Source: Nectonema munidae
Taxonomy: Eukaryota; Nematomorpha; Nectonematoida; Nectonematidae
Direction: 5' to 3'
NCBI GenBank assembly: GCA_030549495.1
Contig: JAUIRK010000682.1
Coordinates: 124,001-188,000, forward strand
DNA: 64,000 nt
Of the stretch, positions 26,050 to 38,349 are shown piece by piece (position 1 is the first letter of the stretch; every line of letters begins with the position of its first letter). A program made the position numbers and the translations under genes. Under the pieces are notes generated by a model, which was not told the origin of the DNA, ran no database searches, and saw nothing but the letters and a program-made list of their open reading frames with translations.

Positions 26050-29000
26050 CTTTAGAAAATAGACGATTCTAAAAAAAAATTTACATTGAATGTGATAGAC
26101 ACAAATTTTATCCAATGTTATGAAACAATCTGAAAACCTTCAGATTAATATTATTTAAGATGCACAATTCTCAAATTTTAGCTAACAGTTCCAGTATCGT
26201 TCCCTCAAATTTATTGAACACCACGGCGAAAAAATTATCTCTAAAAAATCGAAAAATGATTAAGGATTCAGTTATAATGTAGTGAAACAAAATATGGATC
26301 CAATTAAAATTTATATACAAATACATTTTATTAAAAAAAAGTACATAAGAATATATAAACAATATCTAATAACACTGAATATAATTTTCTTCAAACAACT
26401 CCCACCGAATACACAGTCTCAAAAATTGACTTGCAGCCGCACGTTACCCTTCAAGCAACCTAAAATTAGAAAGGCAAAAAACAATTGTTTCAGTATAAAG
26501 AAATTCACAGCAAACGGTTTATTTATAAAATATTGCAGATAAATTTGATTTTTTGCCTAATTGAAACTTCTAAAGCAAATAAGCTACTTCAAAATGCTTG
26601 TAAAAGTTCACACCCTTAGCCAGGGTTGCCGATTTGTGTGAAAAATATGCAACTACGACTTGACTCTTAGTACTTACAAAAATCCGACTCAAACATGACA
26701 AATTAAGGCCAACTCTTCGCTTCCGACTTTGAGTAAAAAGGGCCATTCCATTTGCTTACAAAAATTTATATTGTTAATTTTTTATTACTTAAAAAGTAGG
26801 CTTCTAGATTTTATTATCGCTAGCTTAGCACGGACTGTGAAAAGTCGCCATCAAAAGATTTAACCCGCACCTGCATGTAGATACTCCAAACAAAACCATA
26901 CCCGCATAATATTCGTTGCATGATATCTGTGGATCGTGAAAGATAACCCTGTTGCCTTGAGCAGAGATCTAATCTCATTCTTATTGATAATAGATATGAT
27001 TATTGGTTATATTGAGGAGAAAATTTATCTTAACGATTTGGTCAAAATATATAAAACAAATGTGTTGCCAAATTAACTACATATTAGCTACTGATATAAC
27101 ATAGTTTTATCACTATTTATGTCTGGATTGAGAAAAATATCACTAGGATAACATTGGCAAAGCTTAATTTTTTTAATGAAATAACGGGCCTCAAATTGGA
27201 TGTGAACACAGTCTATATCTAGATTCTAGAGTAAAAAAATATAATATTCGAAGTAAAATAAACATAATCGATTAAAATATTTAAAATTTGGGGTTAAACA
27301 AATAAAAAGTTTACTGCGAGGGAAAAGTTACTGATAATTTCTATTATGTCCGACCCGCAAAGACCTACAATGCAGCCCGCCTATTTTTGAATCTAAACGA
27401 AAAATTTTTGTTTAAAAAAACTATTGTTAGTTTAAAATTTAATCATTAATATAAAATGATATTTTGACAGTTCTTTCTGCTATGAATTTGACTTCTAATT
27501 TTAAGGAGGTATCAATTTCTGGAAAATTGGAAGAGCAAAATTGGTTAAAAAAAAATCTTCATTCAAAACTTTTTATCTGGGTTAGCGAATATTTAATATT
27601 TTATGAAGAAAGGAGGAGAGACGAAAATGGCATTCATCAAAAATAGCACATAAATATGAAATGCAATGCTATCTTAGTCTGTTTACACATTTTGATTACT
27701 AATGCTAGATATTTATAATATCAATTCCAGTAAGCTACAAACATTTTCAAATTGATTGCTATTTGTTTGTGGTATTGATTAAATTTGCATGTGTTACAAT
27801 AATAAAATAAATATTGAATGTATAGTTCGGTGTAGCAGAAAGTGAAATATAAGACAAATGAGAAGTCAGGGAATGTTTATCTAGCGCAAATTGGGTAAGA
27901 GTTGGGGAAAACAAATACTACCAATAATAATTCCCTCATCATTTTACTACTTCAGTTTTTAAATTTTACTGTTGATGGCTTAAAATTATTAAAACGATAC
28001 GGAAGTTATTACTTTAAAGTAATAAAGCTTCATAAACACTTTGATAACTTTTTTGGAGTATTGCGTATTAAAACATTTTCTGTATAGATTAAAAAGTTTA
28101 TTTTAAAGACATTTATTTCTTATTTACTGAACTGAAGCAAAATTAGTGAAGTAAATTTTAATAGAACTAATCAAAATATCATCTTCGTGGCATGTACTGA
28201 ATTATATTTGGCAAACAAAAAAATTATTAAAACTGGAAAATCATACCCTTAAATTGAGAGTGAACGTTGAGCATGAAGTCGAAATGTATCATACATAAAC
28301 TAAAATAAATATAAAAATTACTCATACATAAATCATTCATGATGATTATGAATTAGTTTCCCCATAATACAAAGGTAAAATAAATTATGAAAGTAATATT
28401 TAAATGCGTATGATAATTTCTAAAAAATATTAAAAAAACATTATTTGATTTTGTAAAAAAGAAAAAAAACTGAGTGGTTCACCAAGCAATGCAAATTGCA
28501 TCCATCTTAAACCGTATATTTCAAAAATGATAAATAAAAATTGTAATAATTCTGCATTCATTCCAACAAATACTAGGAAAGTAGAGTTAAAATGTCTACG
28601 TTCTGGCCGTACATATGAATCGCGTAAAAATTGCAAAAGCATGACCCTCCCCCAGCTCCGTGCATCTTAAAACTCTTACTCCCCTATAATTATCGGACTT
28701 CACTGTCAATCAATCCCACTAACAGGACTTCAATTAAGTATAAAGGGAAATGAAAAAATCTGAATGTTCTCTTAAGATCAAACTATATTTAAACATTCAA
28801 CCTAAATAAAATTTAATGAAATTTAAATTTCATATCTTCAACAACCACATCCTCCTGGGTTTTAACTTAGCCTAACCTCTACTTCTTGCAGCAACTCTTG
28901 AATAGTAAAGTACGAGTCTTGAACACTATTCTCTGGACTTCCCATTTTACTCTTGAACAAAATATATCATCAGAAAATCTATGTATTCATTTCGTGGAAA

Positions 29001-30079
29001 CAACTGGTTAATAGCAATACATTTCTTAAATTAGAAAAACTCTCCGTTGATTTTGTAAGGCTTGCCAAAGTAGCAATAAAAAATAGACCAGCGAATTGTA
29101 TCTTTTAATTAAATGTTATTGGGTATTGATTGCTATACAATTGATCTTCGGCGAAATGACAAACCACTAGATTGTTATCTATTACTAATTCACCCAATAC
29201 TTCAGCGAAAGCTGGCATGCTTTACTTATCTAAAAAGTATAATATACTATTTATCTTTAGCATCAATTTTGATTTAAAGTTAAAGCAATGATAGTCCTTT
29301 TGAATATACTTTAATGCCAATTCTCTTAAGAAATATTTTAGAAAAAATATTAACCATACATAAAATTATTCAAAAAAATAACTAGTCATAAAAAAAAATT
29401 GGAATAAAACATGTTTATGGTTATCTGAAAAATTGAAAAGCCAGAAATTAAATAGATTTAATTATGCCTTCTCAGAAATTGAGAATAAATATACAACAAA
29501 AATTTAGCTCGAAAAATTAGAATCATATTTCTCGGTCGCCTTATTTCGAGATTTACAATTTCATGACTTACAAAAGTTAGAGCAAATAGGAAATTTTAAA
29601 AATAAAGGAAAATTTCTAAGTTCAAAATTCTTGCAAAATATTTATTTCATATTTAATTTATTAGAAATATCTACCACCGATTTAAGTTTGTTTTTTATCC
29701 ATTTGTTGTTTACATATTTATCAGAATATCTTTGCTAATAGATTTCTATTAAAAACATTTGAGTTGGCTAACTTTTTGGAAAAACTCTATAAGAATTTAT
29801 TTTTATATAAATATTTTATCAACATTTGAAACAAAACATTTACATTAAATATTTTTTATTCATCGGTCAGTGAAGTTTCAGGTGGTAACTCATGAATTTT
29901 GGCCTAGAGTGCATGAGACAATATATACTGGTGTACACAATATATACAGATATACACTCTACCAGAAGGAAATGATATCTATTTTTAATAAAGGAATTTA
30001 ACAATTTTTTAAACAAAATAAATATTTTCCATAAAAATGTGATTTTATTCTTGACTTTAGAAATAATGAATTACTGAGT
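26050..30079. other. Gene-poor AT-rich stretch
   Basis: I see no recognisable gene in about 4 kb. Open frames at 27464-27646 (+) and 28642-28430 (-) have no domain I can name. A patch at 26660-26750 with gacttgactcttagtacttac and ccgactc motifs resembles the one at 46460-46580 and looks like a dispersed low-complexity repeat rich in gactcc units. Confidence 0.5.
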
Positions 30080-31255
30080 ATGAAATATTTGATTGAAAGT
30101 CTTGCTTATTATTCGTACCTTAAGGCAATCTATAATATTACACATCAGTTATCTGGAAAATGCATTGATAACATCTTTTTTGCTTATAAACTTAGAATAT
30201 TTAAACCAAAAGCAATTTCACATATATATATATATATCGGATCACCTACCTATTTTTGCATCTTTTAATTTGGCATTGAAGGTTAATGCTTCAAAAGAAT
30301 TAGTTATAGAACAGACTATGAGAAGCTCTATGTGAATATTGAAAAGTTAAATGGGAACTGTCTGAAAGGATCTACTGATGAAATGAGTAATAGGATCATT
30401 ACAAATTTAGGTTCTATTATTCCAGCGTGCTCATACACACTGAGAAAAAAGATGAGATATATAAATCCTGCGAATTAGTAAATAAACAATAAAATACATA
30501 ACAAAATTAAAGAAAAAGATAAACTTTTTAGATAACTGAAAAAAGAAGTAACGATAAAAGTTCTGAACTTAAGATAGAATTCAAAAATTGTTTTAAATGT
30601 CTGAAAAAATTAATTTGGTAGTGTAAAATAGAGTTTTTTGAAAATATGTTGAACGAGAAATGGCGATCCCCTAAAAGACTCTGGAAAATTGAATTTAGTA
30701 ATAAAAGGCAAAACAGGGGTGATAAAGTAGAATTAGTAGTCAATGGCGATCATAGCATTGTTTAAAAAGAGCTCCAAAAAGGGTTGCATCAAGATTCGGT
30801 TCTGAGTTCATTGTTGTTTGCGTTGGTTATTGATGAGTTCTCAAAACATTTAAGAAAAGAATAACTTCGGGAGCTTTTATTCTCTGATGACTAAGCAATA
30901 TTAGCAGATAACGAAGAATAGTTACAGAAGAGAATCATAAAATGGCAAGAGAGTTTAGAGAAATATGGATTGCAGACGAAATCTGGAAAGACAGAGACAA
31001 TGGTATGTAGCAAAAATGAGAATATTGTAACGCATGTGAAAGGTAGGTAGAGGAATGAGCTGAAGCAGGCAAAAAAAAATTAAATACTTTGGAGCGCAAA
31101 TTATGGATAGCAAAAGCTGCGAAAAGACGTCCAAGCACAAGTGAATGCCAGCTGGCTGACATAGAAAGAGGTTAGAGAGATCATAAGCGATAAAAAATGC
31201 CGATGAAACTAAAAATGAAGATTTACACTACAATTATTCGCCCGGTGCTGATTTG
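30080..31255 (+). mobile_element. Heavily decayed LINE relic (endonuclease end plus RT end)
   Basis: Near 30140-30290 the frames read GKCIDNIFF and SDHLPIFASFNLALK, the C-terminal end of an APE-type endonuclease. About 30770-31250 reads GLHQDSVLSSLLFALVIDEF, LLFSDD (a damaged catalytic box followed by a stop), then KIKYFGAQIMDSKSCEK and MKIYTTIIRPVL, the palm-to-thumb part of a CR1/RTE-type reverse transcriptase. Intervening RT motifs are missing, so the relic is internally deleted, or two relics abut. Many stops. Confidence 0.65.
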
Positions 31256-31329
31256 AAATATTTAAGTTATTATATAACAAAATATATAATTATTTTGAGT
31301 ATAATTTATTGTTCCACGAATCTTAATTT

Positions 31330-32213
31330 TTGTTCAGACTCGAAAAATATAATAAATGACCTAAAACTTAAAACAAAATCGCACACTCAATTTTTAGTTT
31401 AGCAAGCAAACTTATTCACTTATCTAATCACTTCGAATTAAAAATCGTCTGGTGCCCAGCTCATTTCAGCTGTTTCGAAAACTTTCTATTGATTACATAG
31501 CAAATTCAAGAATCTCCGATTCACAGTTCCTACCCCTATTTTCTCTACCTATCTCCACATTTACAAACACAATAACAAACTCTACACTACTACAGTGGCA
31601 ACAATTTTGACTCAACCATCACATCTCTTTCGACATATACGCCATTATCACAACTCATTTTAAACAAACACTTTAACTCGCTCCCTCAGAACATCATTTG
31701 CTGGCTCTCATCCCATTGCCCTTATAATGCATACTTTTTGAAATTTAAACTTCACTCAAACCCTTTCTGTCGTTTTAGCTGTCCGTACATTGAAACACCT
31801 ATACACATTCTCCTTTATTGTCCAATATTTCATTCTCACCGACACCAACTCCTTGAAAAAAGCCGCTACTTTTTAAAAGATATTCCATCCTCTCTACATG
31901 ATCCGCTACATCACCTATTACTCATCAAACAGCTCTCTATTCTCATAATCACAATCGAACCAATACTCTCTGCAAACCAAACACTCAATCCTACCCCAAA
32001 TATCTAATCACAATAAGCCATCATCATCCCTAACCCATACAATCTACAAAACATTCTAGTGTCTACAGTCATGAAAAACTTCCAAATTTTTCTTTTCTAT
32101 TTCAGAAAGATCAACAAATACTAAATTCTCACTTTGAAGACTGAATTCCAACAGACTTGCAAGCATATCAGCTCCAGCTGGAAAGTGCTTAGAAATCTTC
32201 ATAACAACCTACC
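31330..32213 (+). mobile_element. 5'-truncated copy of the RNase H-encoding I-group LINE
   Basis: The piece starts in the RNase H domain (TDSKNIINDL, then IVWCPAH near 31447-31467) and runs to the C-terminal zinc-knuckle region (CRFSCPYIETPIHILLYC, 31770-31823; frame 31738-32007). The 3' end (32162-32213: agcatatcagctccagctgg, then aaagtgctt and acaacctacc) matches the 3' end of the large LINE at 48859-53484. Several stops interrupt it. Confidence 0.8.
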
Positions 32214-32279
32214 TTGTGTTCAGAAAATTTAAGAATATAGAAAAATTACACTCATTACTTATAGCAGACAATATTGATA

Positions 32280-33370
32280 GGTGGAATTCAAAGATAAATA
32301 TGTATCAGTATTTCTAGATCTTACATCTGCATTTGATATGATTAATCATGAAATTTTAATTAATAAACTAACATTGTACAAATTTAAAAATAAGTATATT
32401 TAATTATTTTATTCTTTTCTAAAAAATAGAACATTTATGGTCCAGGTAGATAAGTGAGACTCAAGGATTTTCGATTGCAACTCATCAGGCGTTCCTCAGA
32501 GATCGTCTTTGGGTCTATTCATCATCATCGTCATCATTTATTTTTAGAAGGTGGTTTATCCTCGTAAAAGGAGTGCACCTTCCTTATTTAATATGGAACC
32601 ATAATACAATGCATTTATTAATTTCTTCCATTTACTTCTATCGGCGTTATCTTTCTCCTCTAAATTAAATCTTTTCAAATCTTTGTCAACCCCGTTCTTC
32701 CATCTCAGGTGCGTCCTTCCGTTTTTGGTTGTTCCTTCTATTTTCATCGTTGTCACTTTTTTATCCAGGTTTCATCTTCTTTTCTCTCTACGTGTCCCAG
32801 CCATCTCAACCTGTTTCTTGCTAGTTTTGCCTCCAGACTTTCAACATCTAATTTAATTCTCGCCTCTTTTTTTTCTTTCTTTTTTGCAATAGATCTTAGC
32901 ATGCTTTTTTCTTCATTTATCAATCTTTTTTCATCGGCCTTGTGTAACGCCCATGTATCACTCCCATATAATAACACTGGCCTCACATAACATTTATACA
33001 CTCTGCCTTTACACAATTCAGGGATGTCTTTTGTTTTCAGAATGCCATCTAACTCTCTGAACTTTATTCATGCGCTCTTGATTCTTCAATTTATTGTGAC
33101 CTAACATGAGCCGTCTTCTTCAACCGTATGACTGAGGTAATTAAAGTTTTTCACAATTTCATAGTTTTCTGTACATCATTTTCTAGTCTTTGGGTCTATT
33201 ACTGTTTATAATTTATCCATATATTGTTACGATTAAATTCTAATTTTGTTAAATCTTTTGCCTTTGCTGATTGTATTTTAGGATCAAAGTTAAAAATCGA
33301 GAAGGCATCAATAAAAATTGAGGAGTTTAATTTCTCTTATGCAGAGGAAATAAATTTTCTTGGTATAATT
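32280..33370 (+). mobile_element. CR1/Jockey-like RT relic split by an RTE insertion
   Basis: 32300-32519 reads DKYVSVFLDLTSAFDMINHE, then SFLKNRTFMVQVD and SSGVPQRSSLGLF, which is RT catalytic block A to block B. The text resumes after 33200 and ends with AEEINFLGIIH near 33350, the motif after the active site. The YADD box region is degraded. It is interrupted at 32520-33185 by a younger RTE fragment. Confidence 0.7.
32520..33185 (-). mobile_element. RTE-clade LINE 3' fragment with 15-bp target duplication
   Basis: Exact 15-bp duplications GTCTTTGGGTCTATT flank it (32505-32519 and 33186-33200). On the minus strand it encodes the RTE C-terminal region: CYVRPVLLYGSDTWALHKAD, then RNRLRWLGHVERKEDETWIK (33016-32753) and the end domain GRTHLRWKNGVDKDLKRF (32756-32556). 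Its 3' end is a short ATG/GAT-repeat tail (complement at 32520-32535), typical of RTE elements. Only about 670 bp survives, consistent with 5' truncation at integration. Confidence 0.9.
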
Positions 33371-33400
33371 CACGTTTGTTTTAAATTATGTTACTTGCTT

Positions 33401-34239
33401 TAAAATATTTTATTGTACATAACTTTAGCTCTACCCGTGTTGAAGATACTATGAAGTGCGATGAACTTGAAACAAGATGCGCATACAGATTTTAAGTTTA
33501 TGTTATTAAACTGTTTGAAAATATACGACATCTATTTGAAACTGAAAAGAAAACAGCTAATTTTTCTTACTGAGTTACAAATGACAGATAAAAGGACAAT
33601 TGTGAGAGAATACGTATATCCGATTGCTTGTGTGTTCGGTAAGCTTAAATCACCACGTGAATAAGAATCAATCAATTCCATTTAAGATTTAATGATGAGT
33701 AGAAGAAGTTTAATATTTTTTAATAAGTTTATAATGATGAAAACAGTGTTGATTGAAGAATTTGATGTTTATTTATCACTTGATTACTCACGCTCCATTT
33801 TATGCATTGATTATAGAAAAAGTAGTAAGCTCTTTAATCATGGTATATATTTGAACGAAGAGTCATTTGCAAGCATGATTCATGATAACAGTCTGGTCTT
33901 ATGCTTAATGACAAAGTGCAGTTTTAGTCCTGAGTTAAATACAGACATATCTTAACGGCTTACCATCATTATCAATGATTTTATACAGGAGGGGAAGTCG
34001 GAGTCACCAAAATATTGGTAACTTTTTTCTTATTCTGAATTCTTATCTTGCAACACGAGATAGTAATTGAGTGACTTTTCTGTGCTCTAAGAATAATAAA
34101 ATTTGAACTTGGAGCAACAATTTAAAGTAGACATAATTGATGATAACCTTTCTTCAAAACAATTCAAAACTGGTTTTATTTTATTTAGAATAATGTTATA
34201 TTCAATGTTATATAATATGAATAATGTTAAATTAATAAC
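33401..34239. other. Two open frames of unknown nature
   Basis: Open frames at 33461-33664 and 33692-33955 (+) lie close together, but I recognise no domain in either and cannot join them by a convincing intron. They may be a decayed gene or chance. Confidence 0.25.
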
Positions 34240-34312
34240 AATGCAATGTTATTAAACTGTATTCAACCAGAGATTGAAACTGTGCTTCGTAAAAATCAAA
34301 AGTGAAGTAAAA
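34240..34312 (+). mobile_element. Short fragment of the RTE-type LINE at 38.3-40.4 kb
   Basis: About 65 bases (cgtattcaaccagagattga with its flanks) match 39252-39325 almost exactly. That segment encodes the LNRIQPEIETVLRKNQ part of the reverse transcriptase. The fragment shows a second copy of that family in the window. Confidence 0.75.
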
Positions 34313-34369
34313 ATTTCAAATTTTATTTCGTTTTTTTGACTGTATTATAAAGTTAAAGCAAAAGGAGCC

Positions 34370-34445
34370 GGCGATGGTTAAGTGTTTGAAACATAGCATC
34401 TGGTGACCCGGTATTCCCCAGTTTCATTTCTGATAGTGAAATCCT
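34370..34445 (+). mobile_element. Possible tRNA-related SINE remnant
   Basis: gagccggcgatggttaagtg has a good A-box-like core, and a weak B-box-like cagtttcatttc lies about 45 bases downstream. No tail or target duplication is clear. Confidence 0.3.
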
Positions 34446-35279
34446 TATTATTTGTCCAGTTATGGAATGTTCTTTCCTCCATACCAATAAATAAAAGAAA
34501 ACTTAAACTTAGAGCTTCAAAAAAGGATTGTGACCAATTTTGTTTTGAATTGAAACTTATGATCGTAATTTTAGTTCATTCCCACGAAAAATATATATCT
34601 GTTTGATGCAGCAACTAAACAACTTTGATGCAAACAACTCAACTTTCTAGTAAGTTTTATATCATTCTCTAGGTGAACAAGCTTTTTTAGTCTGCTGAAC
34701 ATACTTAAATTGCCAACTCGTCACTGCGTGGAAAAGGAGAGAATCAAGATGAAATGTTTTCATAATTGGGTTTTTGTACAAAACCTTTCAAGTGGTTTTT
34801 TGACTCTCGAAAAATTCTAAAAGTTGCCAATAGCATCAAATTTTAATTTTGCGTAACTTATCTTTGGAGAGTTGGCCTATAAGAGCCATAGATTACAAGA
34901 GGAACTCACATCTTATTTTGATTCCTGATTTCCACACGAAAATATTATTCATATGCGATTCAATATTTAGTAGACCTTAAAATGTTATATTTTGCTTGCT
35001 TTGTGCCAATATATTACACACGATAACAGTCAATTTATAGCTAATAGAGTCTTTTAGTCACTTTCAATATACTTACTGAGAGAAATAAAAAAATTTATAA
35101 ACTTAAAAAATGAAAATGTAAGTGAACGCGCCAATAAACAGAATATTTGCTCAAAAATCAAAAAAATAAATATTACCAACGTAATCAGTGGACTCGATTT
35201 GACAAAAATAGATTGAAACTAACTTTCGCTCATTTTTAATTCATGATATAGATTTTTTAACTGGAGATATTACTAAGCT

Positions 35280-35470
35280 TCTCCCTCATCATCATCCATT
35301 TTGCCTTCTAGGCCTGGTTATTGTTCACAAAGAGTCGGGGTCAACCAGTTTCCTGCAACAACTACGCCATTTCATTCTTTCTTTAGCATCACTTCGCACA
35401 AGCTTTCTTTTTTTCATATCGTGGTGAATCACTTCATTCCATGCTTCCTTTGGTCTTACTAAGCTTCTCC
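35280..35470 (-). mobile_element. RTE-type LINE 3' end relic
   Basis: The minus strand reads RPKEAWNEVIHHDMKKRKLV, then DAKERMKWRSCCRKLVDPDS and a stop. This is the C-terminal end of RTE-type ORF2 (pattern RP...W..V...DM......DA.DR..WR). A GATGATGATGA-like tail follows at about 35285-35297 (complement). The upstream part of the element is absent. Confidence 0.75.
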
Positions 35471-35599
35471 AAAAGAAGATATTTGACTGTCGAAATCTAA
35501 TTGAAATTTCAAAGATAAAGCCACGAAAGATGTTGTAAATTATAATTTCTAAAACACCAACGCAGCTTTTGAATGTATGTAAAGACAACAAACGGAATT

Positions 35600-38340
35600 G
35601 TTATGGCTCATCCGAAAGATACAGATATATTTTCAATATAGTTAAAAACTTTTTCCAACTTTGAAAGCTTTTAACATCATAGGCAACTCTCAGACTTTTT
35701 TGTATGTTTGTAAAATAAGTAGCGTGACTTCTTAAAAATAGTTTATGCGGGATTTGTCTAAAAAACACTAATTTTAGTAAAAAATTTCACTAATCATTAT
35801 GCATGATTTATAACGTAAATCTGTGCCGTTCTTCTCTATTTTTAGAACGCTATCAACGAAAAATCAAAATTAAATAAAAGGAATGCATAAAGTAAAACAG
35901 AACATCATAATAAGTTTATTTTAATATATATAAAAAGCCAATAAAAATAAGTAATATATATTAATCAGACATCTTTTCAAAATTAACACTTTCTTTAAAA
36001 ATATTAGTTCAAAGTCGAATACCAAACAGTTTGACCAGAGTTTAGAGCATTGGATGAAAATATAGAAGTTACGCCTAATACTTTAACACTTAGTTTCTTA
36101 TTCAACACAATCTCCACCTCTTGATAAGACACCAGCCTGTCAATCTACAATAAAAATAATGAAGAGGTTAAATTAAAAACATATATAGTAAGGAATGTAG
36201 CTAAATCTATGATAATCCGAGTTATACTCCATCAAGAGTTAATGTATATGTGATAGAGAATGTGAATTAGTGGTGCGCATTAGAGGTGGGGGGGGGGGGG
36301 GGAGGAGGAAAAATTTATACATTATCTGAAGGTTAAAAACATTTTAAAGATTTTTCATATTTGGCAAGCAATATCAGATTTAAATTAAGAATGACACTTT
36401 GTAATACAATTAAAAAATATGTATTTATTAGATATGTTCAATGAGGAAGGAGGCAAAGGCGTATCTGCCCCTCGTAAGATCACAGAGCAAATTTCAATGA
36501 CAATCAAAAATATATTACATGATTAAACAAACACTATTCTTAACTCTCACATGGTATTCCTGTGAATTTCTTACATCTTCTTTAATTATCATAACATCAA
36601 AGTAGTCACGATTTATAGGCTCTTATTAAATCGACTATATCTTATAGTTCTATATGCATACAATTGATTCAAAGATTATTTTTTAATTGTAAAATAAATA
36701 TCTCTTCACTTCAAGGTGTACATATTGTTTTTTTAATATCAAAAATATATTTCGTCAAAACATAGTTTGAGGTTTTTTTCAACAGTATAAAACTTTTTCA
36801 GTATTGCTCAGTCTCCGTTCAAAAATTTCTGGTTGCGCCCTTGTGTTCAATTGATAGAGCTGCAATAAAAAAGAAAATGTGTTGGATCTAAAGGCAAATG
36901 AATCTCTCGCTTGGCTCAAAAATAAAGCTTGGCTTGAATAATAGTTTCATTTATAAAATCTATAAGAGGAAGTGTCAAACTTATCCAAGTTTGTACATTC
37001 TTATTTATCAGTATTTTCGTTTGACCACATAAATCATTGTTTCCCAAACTTTTCGTATTCAACTCCTCCTTAGATTTTTCAAGGAAGCGCGGTCTAGAAG
37101 ATATTTATTCAAAGAAGCGCTCTGTTACTAGACGACATTATTTTAAGTAACGCACCTTATAAAATTTATTTATTTCAGAATAAAAAATGCGTAGACTTCC
37201 ATGTGATTCTTAAGTTTGTTGTTTATATTCCAAATTTAAATGTGTCAATAGATGTTACTGAAATTAATTCTGACATCACCACTCTAACATTATCTATACG
37301 CTTTCTTTCATTATTTAAAATTTTTATCCACAGCTCTAATTCAATTACTTTATTTAATGATTTTTTGCCCCATTTTTATTTCAAGATACTTTAATTTTTC
37401 TATTTATGAAAATAAGTCCAAAAAATGATATAATAATGATTTTCAATTTTTCTTTTTGGATCTTTTTTCATATATTCATTTGCGCAAAATAAATTTTGCT
37501 GATTACAAAAGTAAAATTTTATAATTATTTTTAATAAAAAATGAATACTTTGATCGAAAAATTTTAACACTTGAAATAATTTGGCCCATTCGCTCTCCCT
37601 AAGAATTTTATCTATATGCTCTTTATCAGTATTAGATTTCGGTAAAAATTAACAAAAGTAAGAAGGCTGTAGCTCAACAGAAAACAACTGGTGTTTGAGT
37701 ATTCAAAGTTCCATCTCTTTTATTGTAGTCTGAACATTCTAAATAATTTTATTTGTATTTCCATTAAATCTTCAACTGAAATGAAAAACGTATAATTTTG
37801 GAGTCCCTAATTCGCTATCATTGTCTCCCCGTTTTACAATGTAATTTCTTAGAAAGACATACTTGTATATTGAATCAATTTATAAAATACAGTTCTGCCT
37901 TAGGGCCACCTTCACATAGCGGTTACGTGTCTATACCTTCAAAACATCCCCTTTCGACTTATCAGGGTAAAAGACTTACACTTAGAACAGTCACCTGTCC
38001 ACAACGACCAATATTAAAAACCGCTATAGACTAGTTCTACTACTAAGACTCACCGTTTGGCAATTTCATTTCCTTAAAAGACACAATTGTATATTGAACT
38101 AATAAAATTCTTAAAATGTTATGATCCATTATCTCTCCGTTTGGCAATATAGGCGGAAACTGGTTACGAATTAAAAATATTCTTGTCTCCTCTTGTTCAA
38201 CTTTGAGAAGGGCTTCTGGAAGATTATAATATATTTTCACTTTTTATGAATACGAAATTAAAAAAAATTAATTTTGCTTAAAAACTGCATCTTAAAATTT
38301 TTATATAAAAAATGAATACATTAATAGGAAAATTTTAGAA
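35600..38340. other. Gene-poor stretch with a G15 run
   Basis: No supportable gene. A run of 15 G lies at 36288-36302. A weak tRNA-like segment near 37668-37725 (ggctgtagctcaacag, then gttccatctc) may be SINE debris. Confidence 0.5.
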
Positions 38341-38349
38341 CAAATACCT

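Noticed and set aside
28430-28642. Small membrane protein on the minus strand
   Set aside because: Hydrophobic frame in AT-rich DNA without homology or gene context.
33461-33955. A two-exon host gene
   Set aside because: No domain, no homology recognised and no convincing splice join; kept only as unknown frames.
37798-38034. 78-codon frame
   Set aside because: No recognisable domain and no supporting context.
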